From Campylobacterales bacterium (lineage in GTDB: Bacteria; Campylobacterota; Campylobacteria; Campylobacterales; SZUA-545): a DNA stretch of 14,535 nucleotides. The stretch spans positions 1 through 14,535 of the forward strand of contig JAOXRY010000114.1 in assembly GCA_025800305.1 (NCBI GenBank), given 5' to 3'. Below are positions 1 to 6,474 of the stretch, piece after piece. The notes under the pieces are model-generated. The model was not told where the DNA came from. It saw only the letters and a program-made list of their open reading frames with translations, and made no database searches. Made by a program: the position numbers and the translations under genes. Numbering within the stretch: position 1 is the first letter of the stretch; each line of letters starts with the position of its first letter.

Positions 1-1
1 G

Positions 2-721
2 GAGTTTTATAGCTATAAATTCCAAGTTTTTGATGTAGATAACAGAAAAGTCGTCAAAAAAGTTATTTCAAAACCATCATGGCTTAATTACAATCTAAAA
101 ACAGGTGAATTAAGTGGTGTAGCTGAGATTGGTAGTAGAAACTATGTTGAATTATTAGTAGATGATAAAAAAAGCATTATAAAGAAAAGTTTTTTTATCA
201 ATGTGACTGGTAGTAAAAAAAATATTAAAGCCTCTAAAAAAGTTCAAAAAGAGCCACTAATAAAAAAAAGTAGTTGGCAACAGATACCAAAAGTTGAAAA
301 AATACAGTTGGAAAGGCACTATTTTGTCCTTAACTCCCAATCAATTGTTTACAGTGATAAAGACAAAACTTCATATGCTCAAAAATGGCCTCTAAATAGG
401 TTAGTAGCTGGTAGTTACGATGGTCAATGGATTAAGGTTACAAAGTATTTAACATCATTAGGCTGGAATAGAGTGAATGGAAGCCGATATATACCTATAG
501 ACAATATCCAAAAAGATTACTTTAAATACCAAACTATAAAAGAGGTAGAGGTTAAATCTAAGGCAGGAAAATACTTGACAAAATGGCCTCAAGGAAAAAT
601 CTTTTTTGGTAGGAATAAAGAGGGAACTATTCAAGTGAATAAAAGTTTTGAAAATGGAAAGTGGCTTACATATAAAGAGGTAATAAAAGTTTCTAAAGAG
701 TCTAGCAAAGAGATTGAGTAA
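2..721 (+). CDS. C-terminal part of an Ig-like / SH3-like repeat protein (5' end outside window)
   Basis: The frame is open from base 2 to the TAA at 719-721, so 239 residues of a longer protein are visible and the real start lies upstream; the GTG at 203 is only an internal codon. Visible residues about 24-65 (SWLNYNLKTGELSG, then a hydrophobic strand ending FFINV) resemble the 'putative Ig' or cadherin-like module of secreted surface proteins. After a Lys-rich linker there are two related segments of about 55 residues, one around YAQKWPLNRLVAG...WIKV and one around YLTKWPQGKIFFG...WLTY, which look like SH3b-type repeats. The next gene starts 3 bases after the stop, so the two are probably co-transcribed. 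A LapD-like protein follows, so a surface or adhesin role is possible. That is inference; the family is not identified with certainty. Confidence 0.6.
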   Translation, partial: EFYSYKFQVFDVDNRKVVKKVISKPSWLNYNLKTGELSGVAEIGSRNYVELLVDDKKSIIKKSFFINVTGSKKNIKASKKVQKEPLIKKSSWQQIPKVEKIQLERHYFVLNSQSIVYSDKDKTSYAQKWPLNRLVAGSYDGQWIKVTKYLTSLGWNRVNGSRYIPIDNIQKDYFKYQTIKEVEVKSKAGKYLTKWPQGKIFFGRNKEGTIQVNKSFENGKWLTYKEVIKVSKESSKEIE

Positions 722-724
722 TAA

Positions 725-2620
725 GTGAGTCTATTTAAATATATCTCTTTAGTAGTTTTAGCTTTTATTTTAACTGCTCTACTGTTTGGTGGTATTGTAA
801 ACTACTTCTTGACAAAAGATCTTATCTATAACTCAATGAAATCCAATAGTGAGAATCTAACTCTTTCTATTGTAGACTCAATTTCAAAAGATAATTTAAC
901 CCTATTTGAAATAGAAGAAACTATTGATTATTACTTTAAAAATGGAAACTTTATCTCTTTAAAAGTCTTTGATAAAGAAGGCTCCTTAATTATTCAACGT
1001 GTAAGTAAAGAAAAAAAAGAAGAAAGTAAATATATAGAGTATATCAATCGTCTTGGAGATATTAAAACTATTAAAAATGCTCCTAAAAAAAGCCAACAAG
1101 TTGGAAAAGTAGAAAGTGTTTTATATGTTGAAAATCTTGATACATATCTTTTTGCTTTGATGGAATACTCCATAGGTTTCTTTCTTATTTTTATGATTGT
1201 TGTTGTTTTTGGTTTAAGATACTTTTCAAAAAAACTACTTTTCTATCTCAGTGAGTTAGAAAGTCAAATGGAACAAGTTAGCAAGAAAAATTTTATTCAT
1301 AGTATTATAGAACCGAAAGTTACAGAGTTTTTTTCTTTAGTTCATATGTTTGATAAAGTGACAGATACATTTCAAAAAATAGTTTTAGATGAAGAGGAAA
1401 CTCAAAAAAAATACTACCAACTTCTTTATGTAGATACATCGACAAAGCTTTATAATAGAAAATATTTTATGGAAAATATTTCCAAATATATAGGAGATTC
1501 AAGTGTATATGATAGAGGAACCTTTGTCATCATATCTTTTGTTGGAATTGATGAAGCAAAAGAGAAGATAGGCTTTAAAAAACTAGAAAGTCTACTTAAT
1601 AATATAGGAACTCAGTTAAAAGAGAATACTGAAAATATCGAAGGTATCATGTTGGCACGAATCAATGATAGTGATTTCGCATTTTTAATTCCTGAAATTG
1701 GATTTGACTTTTTAAGGGCTTATATTGAAAAGATCTTTAGAAATATTAGAAGACTTTTTAAAGAAGATTTTGAAAAAGATCTCTACTCTTTTATTAGTGC
1801 TGGTGTTACAACATATACAAAAGAGGACAATATAGGAAGCCTTTTTTCAAAAGGAGATTATGCACTTTCTTTCGCAAAAAGAAGTGGTTATCATGATATG
1901 TTCTATTTAGAAGATGAAGAAAATGTTCTTATTTTTGGAAAAGAGAAATGGAAAGAGATTATTTATCACTCACTTTTTAATGATCAACTAGCTTTAGAAG
2001 AAAAGCCAATAAAAGAAGATGAACACATAGTTATGTATGATTATTCACTAGTACTTACTTATGAGGAAAAAAAGTATGGAAGCAATAGCTTTATTCCTGT
2101 TCTTGCAAACTTTAATCTTTTAAAAGATATTGATAAGTTTGGATTGGAAGAGTTTTTCAATATTATTGATGAAACAGAAAAAGACAATCTTTTAATTAAC
2201 ATCTCAGAATCTTTTGTGAAAGACACTGTCATGGTTGGATGGTTTAAAGATATGTTTGAAAGTAAAGAAGAGTGTAGAGGTAAAAACCTCTATTTTGAAT
2301 CAAATTATAATGATATTGTTAGAAATACATTGGTGTATAGAAACTTTATTGAGCTACTGACCCATAGAGGCTTCTTTTTTGGTATTGGAGATTTTTCTAT
2401 AAATATAGACAGTTATAGCCTACTATCAAGGCTGAAACCATCATATATAAAGATAGATAAAGATGAACTGATAGTTCAAACAGATAAGGAACAGAAAAAG
2501 TATCAAGAACTTTTAACAATATGTGATAAATTTAATATAGAGATAATAGCAAAAGGTGTTAAGGGACCAAGAGATGTTAGTAGACTTAATAAGGCAGGAT
2601 CTTTTAAATATATTAACTAA
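725..2620 (+). CDS. LapD-like membrane protein with degenerate GGDEF and EAL domains
   Basis: 631 residues from a GTG start. TM helix 1 is at about 7-29, a periplasmic LapD/MoxY-N-like region at about 30-143, TM helix 2 at about 144-166, and a HAMP-like linker follows. A GGDEF domain at about 230-395 is recognisable from DTSTKLYNRKYF (237-248), but its signature is ARINDSDFAF (311-320) in place of R-x-GGDEF, so cyclase activity is unlikely. An EAL domain follows (about 420-631): KPSYIKID at 571-578 is present, but the EAL motif region reads YDYSLVLTYEE, so phosphodiesterase activity is also unlikely. The family usually works as an inside-out c-di-GMP receptor that controls a periplasmic protease. 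The protein stops at about the point where the usual QGYxF end of EAL should follow, so the tail may be lost. The stop overlaps the convergent rpoN stop by 4 bases. Confidence 0.8.
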   Translation: MSLFKYISLVVLAFILTALLFGGIVNYFLTKDLIYNSMKSNSENLTLSIVDSISKDNLTLFEIEETIDYYFKNGNFISLKVFDKEGSLIIQRVSKEKKEESKYIEYINRLGDIKTIKNAPKKSQQVGKVESVLYVENLDTYLFALMEYSIGFFLIFMIVVVFGLRYFSKKLLFYLSELESQMEQVSKKNFIHSIIEPKVTEFFSLVHMFDKVTDTFQKIVLDEEETQKKYYQLLYVDTSTKLYNRKYFMENISKYIGDSSVYDRGTFVIISFVGIDEAKEKIGFKKLESLLNNIGTQLKENTENIEGIMLARINDSDFAFLIPEIGFDFLRAYIEKIFRNIRRLFKEDFEKDLYSFISAGVTTYTKEDNIGSLFSKGDYALSFAKRSGYHDMFYLEDEENVLIFGKEKWKEIIYHSLFNDQLALEEKPIKEDEHIVMYDYSLVLTYEEKKYGSNSFIPVLANFNLLKDIDKFGLEEFFNIIDETEKDNLLINISESFVKDTVMVGWFKDMFESKEECRGKNLYFESNYNDIVRNTLVYRNFIELLTHRGFFFGIGDFSINIDSYSLLSRLKPSYIKIDKDELIVQTDKEQKKYQELLTICDKFNIEIIAKGVKGPRDVSRLNKAGSFKYIN

Positions 2621-3858
2621 GAGATTTTATATATTTTTTTTCTCTCTTTAGAAGATGGGATTTTAAGAATTTTTCTGTACTTAGTAATAGTTCTTCTTAC
2701 CATCTTCATCTTATATTTTTCTGTTACTTTATCTAGAATATCTTGGTCTGTTAGAGGCTCTTTTGTTGGCTCTGTTTTTATTAAAGAAGTGATGAAGTTT
2801 TTTATTTCAGAAGAAGAAAGATCTTTTGATACTGCATTTGTAAAAAAATACTTCAGAGAGAAAACACCTCTTTCACATTTAATATACTTATTTGCCACAG
2901 CACGGCTAATTGTAGATTCTTCAAAACCAATTTCTTCAGCTACATCTGCCATTGTTAGAGGTTTTAATTCACTTCCTATAAAAAATCCAATTTGCTTTTC
3001 TACGATAATTAGAATAAGTTTATACAAAGTTGATTTTCTAAGTTCCAAAAGATTAACTAAGTTTCTTGCCTCTTTTAATTTCTCTTTTAGTTCATTACTA
3101 TCTGTTTTAAATGGATCTCTAACGGTAATATCAGGATAGTATCTATTATTGATTTTTAGAGAAATATCATCACCAACTTCTACAAAAAAATCTGGAATTA
3201 TATTTGGATTCTCCCTTAGATAGCAAACTGCAGGAGGAGAATTGAGTTTTTTTATAAGGTTTTTACTCTCTTCAAATCGATGGTGTTTGTAGTATTTATC
3301 TATCTTTTTTAAGTTACTAACCACCTTTTTTGTAAATTCATTAAGTTCATCATCAATGTCGTAATTTAAAAGTTGAAATAAAAAAGACTCTTCTAGATCT
3401 TTAGCTCCAACTCCGTTAGGCTCTAAGTAAGCAAATCTTTGTCTAATACTCTCTACAAATTCTTTGGTGGTATTACAATCAATAGCAATTTCTTCAATAT
3501 TCCCTTCAAAGTAACCTTCATAGTTGATATTTTCAATAATTGAAAAGGCAACCTTTTCAGAATTTGGTGTGGGAAAAAGAGGACCATTTATCTGTTTTGT
3601 AAGTTTATTGTAAAGAGACTCATCTCTTGCTATCATACTTTCAATAAAGCCCTTACTATCTAAAGATGAATCTGAATGGGCAGAATTATATGAAGGTTCA
3701 TAAGTCGAGCTAACTTTTAAAAAAGGATTTTCATAACTATGCTCTTTGAAAAGATGTTCTAATTCTTGTAAAGGTGATTGAAGCAATGGTAACCACAATT
3801 TTAATGATAATTGTAGACTTTGTTTTTGTTTTGTATAAAATTTAAAGTTATTTGACAT
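2617..3858 (-). CDS. rpoN: RNA polymerase sigma-54 factor
   Basis: 413 residues, close to the usual length in Campylobacterota. Gln/Leu-rich region I spans about 8-46 (KQKQSLQLSLKLWLPLLQ...ENPFL) and is the part that contacts AAA+ activators. The core-binding region carries PNGVGAKDLEES (147-158) and PNIIPDFFVEV (218-228). A helix-turn-helix runs 301-325 (LTMADVAEEIGFEESTISRA). The RpoN box is VRRTITKYRK (387-396) against the usual ARRTVAKYRE, with the DNA-contacting RRT and KYR kept. Most sigma-54 proteins have His-Glu-Ser-Thr at the start of the recognition helix; here it is Glu313-Glu-Ser-Thr, followed by AVANKY. The gene lies directly downstream of the nif operon, beyond its terminator, so a role in nif transcription is likely. 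No Shine-Dalgarno sequence is visible before the ATG. Confidence 0.95.
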   Translation of the reverse strand: MSNNFKFYTKQKQSLQLSLKLWLPLLQSPLQELEHLFKEHSYENPFLKVSSTYEPSYNSAHSDSSLDSKGFIESMIARDESLYNKLTKQINGPLFPTPNSEKVAFSIIENINYEGYFEGNIEEIAIDCNTTKEFVESIRQRFAYLEPNGVGAKDLEESFLFQLLNYDIDDELNEFTKKVVSNLKKIDKYYKHHRFEESKNLIKKLNSPPAVCYLRENPNIIPDFFVEVGDDISLKINNRYYPDITVRDPFKTDSNELKEKLKEARNLVNLLELRKSTLYKLILIIVEKQIGFFIGSELKPLTMADVAEEIGFEESTISRAVANKYIKCERGVFSLKYFFTNAVSKDLSSSEIKNFITSLIKTEPTKEPLTDQDILDKVTEKYKMKMVRRTITKYRKILKIPSSKERKKIYKIS

Positions 3859-3871
3859 AATTTATAGTATA
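3859..3871 (-). promoter_or_regulatory. Possible -10 element giving a leaderless rpoN mRNA
   Basis: On the minus strand TATACT (3871-3866) is followed by seven bases and then directly by the rpoN ATG at 3858. Nothing resembling AGGAG precedes the ATG. If TATACT is the -10 box, transcription would start at or next to the start codon. The -35 region is only A/T-rich, which is common in this group. A second candidate, TTGACT near 3917, lacks a well-spaced -10 box. Confidence 0.25.
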
Positions 3872-3926
3872 ACTGATTATTGTATGTTTTTTAGTCTTTA
3901 ATTGTATAAAAAATAGTCAATAGATA

Positions 3927-3955
3927 TAAAAAAAGTGTCCCAAAGTAGGGACACT
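3927..3955 (-). terminator. Intrinsic terminator of the nifX-to-ferredoxin operon
   Basis: On the minus strand, a perfect 8-bp stem AGTGTCCC / GGGACACT (3955-3948 with 3941-3934) with a 6-base loop is followed by a run of seven T. It begins 12 bases after the ferredoxin stop codon. It separates the nif operon from rpoN, so rpoN probably needs its own promoter. Confidence 0.9.
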
Positions 3956-3966
3956 GAAAGTGTTGA

Positions 3967-4263
3967 TTAATATTTTAATCGAACTAAACCGTTAGGTTTA
4001 ATAATTTTCATTTGACATGAAAGTCTAGAAGTTGGAGTACAAGTACCAGAACAAACCTCTTTTAGCACCTTCACTTCTTTCTCAGTTTTCTCTGATAAAA
4101 ACTCCATCCCTTGTTCAACATCTACAACACAAGTACCACACTCACCATCTCTACATCCAAATGGAAGTGCAGAGCCGCTAGCCTCTACGATATCTTGAAT
4201 CGTACTACCTTCTTTTACATTAATTGCAAGAAAGTCATTTACAATCTCTACTCTTGTTGTCAT
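3967..4263 (-). CDS. [2Fe-2S] ferredoxin, plant/FeSII type
   Basis: 98 residues. The cluster motif C37-x4-C42-x2-C45 (FGCRDGECGTC) is followed by C83 in RLSCQ, so all four ligands of a plant-type [2Fe-2S] centre are present. Two further cysteines, C71 and C75 (VCSGTC), lie just before the last ligand and are not usual ligands. The family carries low-potential electrons; in nif clusters such ferredoxins may feed nitrogenase or FeS assembly. The FeSII (Shethna) protein, which shields nitrogenase from O2, has the same fold but is longer, so a protective role cannot be excluded. The AAGGA ribosome site lies within the end of the upstream gene, 4 bases away, so the two are probably coupled in translation. 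It is the last gene before the terminator. Confidence 0.88.
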   Translation of the reverse strand: MTTRVEIVNDFLAINVKEGSTIQDIVEASGSALPFGCRDGECGTCVVDVEQGMEFLSEKTEKEVKVLKEVCSGTCTPTSRLSCQMKIIKPNGLVRLKY

Positions 4264-4267
4264 CTAA

Positions 4268-4609
4268 TTATCCTTTATATGGTTTTATTAATACGTCACC
4301 CTTAATTAGCATCATTGGTGCGATTCTTATTTTTGGGCTTACTGTAAACTGTTGGCACTGTTCAGCTTCTTCTTCAGTTATAGCTCCAAGTTCAACTAGA
4401 AGATCTAACTCTTCATCTTCCATGTAACTTGTAGGTTCTTCGTCAGCGATGTGTTCAACACTTACAAGACACTTCTTATATTTTCCGCCTTTACAGCTCT
4501 CCATTGGAATCCCCTTGTCACTTGCCAGTCTTACAAGTGGCTCACCAATTTTCCCATCATAGATGCCATCTGTTTTCTCATCGAAATGCATAAAAATAAC
4601 TTTTGCCAT
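4268..4609 (-). CDS. Degenerate ferredoxin-like protein lacking two cluster ligands
   Basis: 113 residues with the fold signature of a [2Fe-2S] ferredoxin: GIPMESCKGGKYKKCLVSV (33-51) aligns with the usual G-x-P-x-x-C-x4-C-x2-C motif. C39 and C47 match the first and third ligands, but the second is Tyr44. The fourth ligand, expected in a R-x-A-C motif, is Pro in RIAPMML. Another cysteine, C85 (EEAEQCQQ), is at a non-standard place. A normal [2Fe-2S] cluster is therefore unlikely, unless C85 or a partner protein helps. The acidic stretch MEDEELDLLVELGAITEEEAEQ resembles the insertion of FeSII-like proteins. It sits directly before a complete ferredoxin in the same operon, which suggests a paralogue turned to a structural or regulatory role. 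The ATG is preceded by AAAGGAGA. Confidence 0.8.
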   Translation of the reverse strand: MAKVIFMHFDEKTDGIYDGKIGEPLVRLASDKGIPMESCKGGKYKKCLVSVEHIADEEPTSYMEDEELDLLVELGAITEEEAEQCQQFTVSPKIRIAPMMLIKGDVLIKPYKG

Positions 4610-4627
4610 TTTTCTCTTCTCCTTTTT

Positions 4628-5029
4628 TTAAGATTGATTTTTATTTTTTTCACGGTCTTCAAGCTTTTTCTTGAAAAGCGGTGACATAGTTGTATTTTCA
4701 TCACAACCATCATCTAAAGCTTTTAGTTCATGCTCTCTACAACCAAGAATTTCCACTTCCATATCCGTATCAAGGAAATGGACTTCATAAACTCTAATGA
4801 CTTGTAAAAACTCGCCCATAGACTTTATGTAGCCCACAGACCCCTTTGCCATCATCAAAGTTCCTATTGGACTGTGTGGATATGTCCCGTCATTGACAAC
4901 ATCTTCTAAAAGCTCAACTTTTTGCCCTGTTTTGTACTTTGCTTCTTCCTCATCTCTTCCAGACCTTGATGCTGTCACGCTGTCGTGAAGCTCAACATTA
5001 GAATCGAATTGGAACTCTTTAGCAGCCAC
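4628..5029 (-). CDS. nifZ: Nitrogenase maturation protein NifZ
   Basis: 133 residues from a GTG at 5029. The family core is clear: VVNDGTYPHSPIGTLM, then GSVGYIKSMGEFLQ, RVYEVHFLD and GCREHEL match NifZ. NifZ assists the second P-cluster of the MoFe protein to form. I chose the GTG at 5029 because AGGAAA stands 5 bases before it; this overlaps nifW by 11 bases. A longer reading from GTG 5068 adds 13 residues that lie wholly inside nifW and has no clear ribosome site. The N-terminal 25 residues before the NifZ core are polar, and the C-terminus (after residue 110) is a Lys/Asp/Asn-rich tail. Confidence 0.88.
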   Translation of the reverse strand: MAAKEFQFDSNVELHDSVTASRSGRDEEEAKYKTGQKVELLEDVVNDGTYPHSPIGTLMMAKGSVGYIKSMGEFLQVIRVYEVHFLDTDMEVEILGCREHELKALDDGCDENTTMSPLFKKKLEDREKNKNQS

Positions 5030-5354
5030 AACTATTTCCTGGCTTAGGAGTACAGCTCGAACATCCACTTACTTTTCCATTTTTGAACATGTCCCAAACA
5101 TCAGCAGCACTTGGAGCGTAACCACCCTCAAAGTTTTTATAAACTTTTAAGAGGGAAAATTTTAGAAAGTCCAGTAACTTGCTCTCTTCATTTTTTAACT
5201 GTTCAAAACCTTTCTTAATCATCGCTCCATACTCTCTTAGGATATGGAATCTCTTTACATTTACGATTCTCTCGTCATATTCAATATCAAAGAAGTTTAG
5301 ATAATCCTCTGCATATTTAAGTTTGTAAAATTCATCTATAGTAAGTGTTTTCAT
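5019..5354 (-). CDS. nifW: Nitrogenase-stabilizing/protective protein NifW
   Basis: 111 residues. The pattern AEDYLNFFDIEYDERIVNVKRFHILREYG (15-43) is typical of NifW, as is the helix LLKVYKNFEGGYAPSAADVWDMF. NifW binds the MoFe protein and is associated with its maturation and its stability in O2. The protein ends in a Cys/Gly tail, GCSSCTPKPGNSCGC, with five cysteines in 15 residues. I do not know this tail as a normal part of NifW, and it could bind metal or be redox-active. A clear AAAGGAG lies before the ATG, after a structured leader. The nifZ start lies inside the last codons of this gene. Confidence 0.87.
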   Translation of the reverse strand: MKTLTIDEFYKLKYAEDYLNFFDIEYDERIVNVKRFHILREYGAMIKKGFEQLKNEESKLLDFLKFSLLKVYKNFEGGYAPSAADVWDMFKNGKVSGCSSCTPKPGNSCGC

Positions 5355-5367
5355 TATTTACTCCTTT

Positions 5368-5424
5368 CTTGAACAAGTTCGCGAAGGGACTCTTCGGCAG
5401 AGTGCCCTCGCAGCCTTGCTGCTC
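5368..5424 (-). promoter_or_regulatory. GC-rich structured leader between nifF and nifW
   Basis: This spacer (5436-5355) is much richer in G+C than its surroundings and folds on the coding strand. There is GCAGC-AAG-GCTGC (about 5422-5410), then a long stem GCGAGGG pairing with CCTTCGC, continued by ACTCT pairing with AGAGT across one C/C mismatch (about 5412-5381). A small GAAC-TT-GTTC hairpin (5380-5371) follows, just before AAAGGAG. It could be an mRNA processing, stability or translation-control element. There is no U-run, so it is not a standard terminator. Confidence 0.55.
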
Positions 5425-5436
5425 TTATGTTACTTT

Positions 5437-5958
5437 TTATGCCAACTCAGTTTTAAGTTGTCCAATCCACTTTTCAATTCTCTCATCTGTTTTATCAGAC
5501 TCGTTGTGTTCATCAATTCCAAGACCACAAAACTGTCCGTCAATTTCAGCTAAAGAAAATTCATATTTATAATCATCTTTTGAGATTGCACCAACTGCTT
5601 TTGCTCCAGCACCTGTAAAAGTTTTGTGTAGTTTTCCTAGAGCAGAACAAAAATGCTCACCGTGTTTCTTACAGTCACCAGCACCGAAAAATGCAACAGT
5701 TTTTCCACTAAAGTCAAAATCTTCATCTTCAATTTCTAAAACTGGATCAACCCATGAGTGGTGAAGATCTCCTTGACCCCAAGTTGAGCTTCCTAAAAAT
5801 AAAACGTCATACTCTTCAAGGAGTTGCTCTTCTACATCATCAAAGTCCTCTTCCATATTGATTACATCATCTTCTTCAACCTCAAAAGCTTCTGCCAATG
5901 CGTCAGCTATCTTCATTGATGTTCCACCAGCTGTTCCTACAAATATTCCTATTTTCAT
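5437..5958 (-). CDS. nifF: Flavodoxin, probable nitrogenase electron donor
   Basis: 173 residues, long-chain flavodoxin size. The FMN phosphate loop is GTAGGTS (8-14). The first isoalloxazine loop is SSTWGQGDL (57-65) and the second is FFGAGDCKKHGEHFC (90-104). The acidic surface is typical of flavodoxins. Placement between nif maturation genes makes the role of electron carrier to nitrogenase reductase (NifH) very likely, although a general flavodoxin cannot be excluded from sequence alone. The ATG has an excellent AAAGGAGATATAAATA leader. The 95-base spacer upstream contains a structured RNA shared with the fprA leader. Confidence 0.9.
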   Translation of the reverse strand: MKIGIFVGTAGGTSMKIADALAEAFEVEEDDVINMEEDFDDVEEQLLEEYDVLFLGSSTWGQGDLHHSWVDPVLEIEDEDFDFSGKTVAFFGAGDCKKHGEHFCSALGKLHKTFTGAGAKAVGAISKDDYKYEFSLAEIDGQFCGLGIDEHNESDKTDERIEKWIGQLKTELA

Positions 5959-5970
5959 TATTTATATCTC

Positions 5971-6042
5971 CTTTCATTTAAGCAAAGCTCAGATGAAATT
6001 CCTCTCACTAAAGCTACATCACTTTGTGATGAGAATTTCATT
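5971..6042 (-). promoter_or_regulatory. Structured leader RNA of nifF (shared motif, copy 1)
   Basis: On the minus strand, stem P1 is TGAAATT-CTC (6040-6031) pairing with GAG-G-AATTTCA, with one bulged G. It encloses P2, CATCAC-AAA-GTGATG (6032-6018), and a block GTAGCTTTAGTGAGAGGAAT (from 6018). P3, TGAGC-TTT-GCTTA (5991-5979), follows, and then AAAGGAGATATAA before the start codon. The block reappears before fprA with 20 of 22 bases identical. The spacer has no coding sequence. It could be a riboswitch-like or protein-binding leader; the ligand is unknown. Confidence 0.65.
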
Positions 6043-6052
6043 TGATTCTTTT

Positions 6053-6472
6053 TCATTTTTTGTAATCTTCATAAATTTTAATTGCACTAGAGAGCATCTT
6101 ATCTCCCTCTTCAACAAGTTTTTCATATGTTCTAAAAGAGAATCTATGGGCATCTTTAAAGAACTTATTCACAATCACAATTTTGTCTGCTAAAACCACA
6201 GATCTACCAAATCCTTCATGGCTCATCTCCATTACAACAGAACACATCACACCAGTCTTTTTTTCAAATGCTAAAGCTAATGCTTGATAGATAAGTCTGA
6301 TATCTTGAATCTGCATCTCATCAATGTCTGCAATTACAGGGATGTTTTTCAGATCTTCTTTTGATTTAACATACTTCTCAGCTAAGATCTCTTCGTCACT
6401 TTTATTTACCCAAGTTCCAAATTGATCTAAGGCTCTTACTTGTCCAATAAGAGTTTCAATAAACATACTCAT
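6053..6472 (-). CDS. NifX-associated protein, DUF269 family
   Basis: 139 residues. It matches the family that is nearly always encoded next to nifX: FIETLIGQVRALDQFGTW near the N-terminus, then IQDIRLIYQALALAFEKKTGVMCSVVMEMSHEGFGR and a helical C-terminus (FSFRTYEKLVEEGDKML). The function is not firmly known; the link with nifX suggests a part in FeMo-cofactor trafficking. It begins 2 bases after the nifX stop and has AAGGAAG before its ATG, so it is co-translated with nifX. A methionine at residue 3 is a possible alternative start, but the ribosome site fits the first. Confidence 0.88.
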   Translation of the reverse strand: MSMFIETLIGQVRALDQFGTWVNKSDEEILAEKYVKSKEDLKNIPVIADIDEMQIQDIRLIYQALALAFEKKTGVMCSVVMEMSHEGFGRSVVLADKIVIVNKFFKDAHRFSFRTYEKLVEEGDKMLSSAIKIYEDYKK

Positions 6473-6474
6473 AA

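Noticed and set aside
2789..3139. Plus-strand frame of 116 codons
   Set aside because: It is the antisense of rpoN; no ribosome site or family features.
5027..5068. Longer nifZ from GTG 5068
   Set aside because: The extra 13 codons lie inside nifW and lack a ribosome site; GTG 5029 has AGGAAA at the right distance.
5345..5572. Plus-strand frame of 75 codons over the nifF-nifW spacer
   Set aside because: It is antisense to nifF and to a structured leader, has no ribosome site and resembles no family.
5979..6032. Kissing loops between the AAA (P2) and TTT (P3) loops of the shared leader
   Set aside because: The complementarity is only three A-U pairs, too weak to claim.
5971..6042. FMN riboswitch (RFN element) before nifF
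   Set aside because: Tempting because both downstream proteins use FMN, but the conserved RFN segments are absent; the motif is a different RNA.
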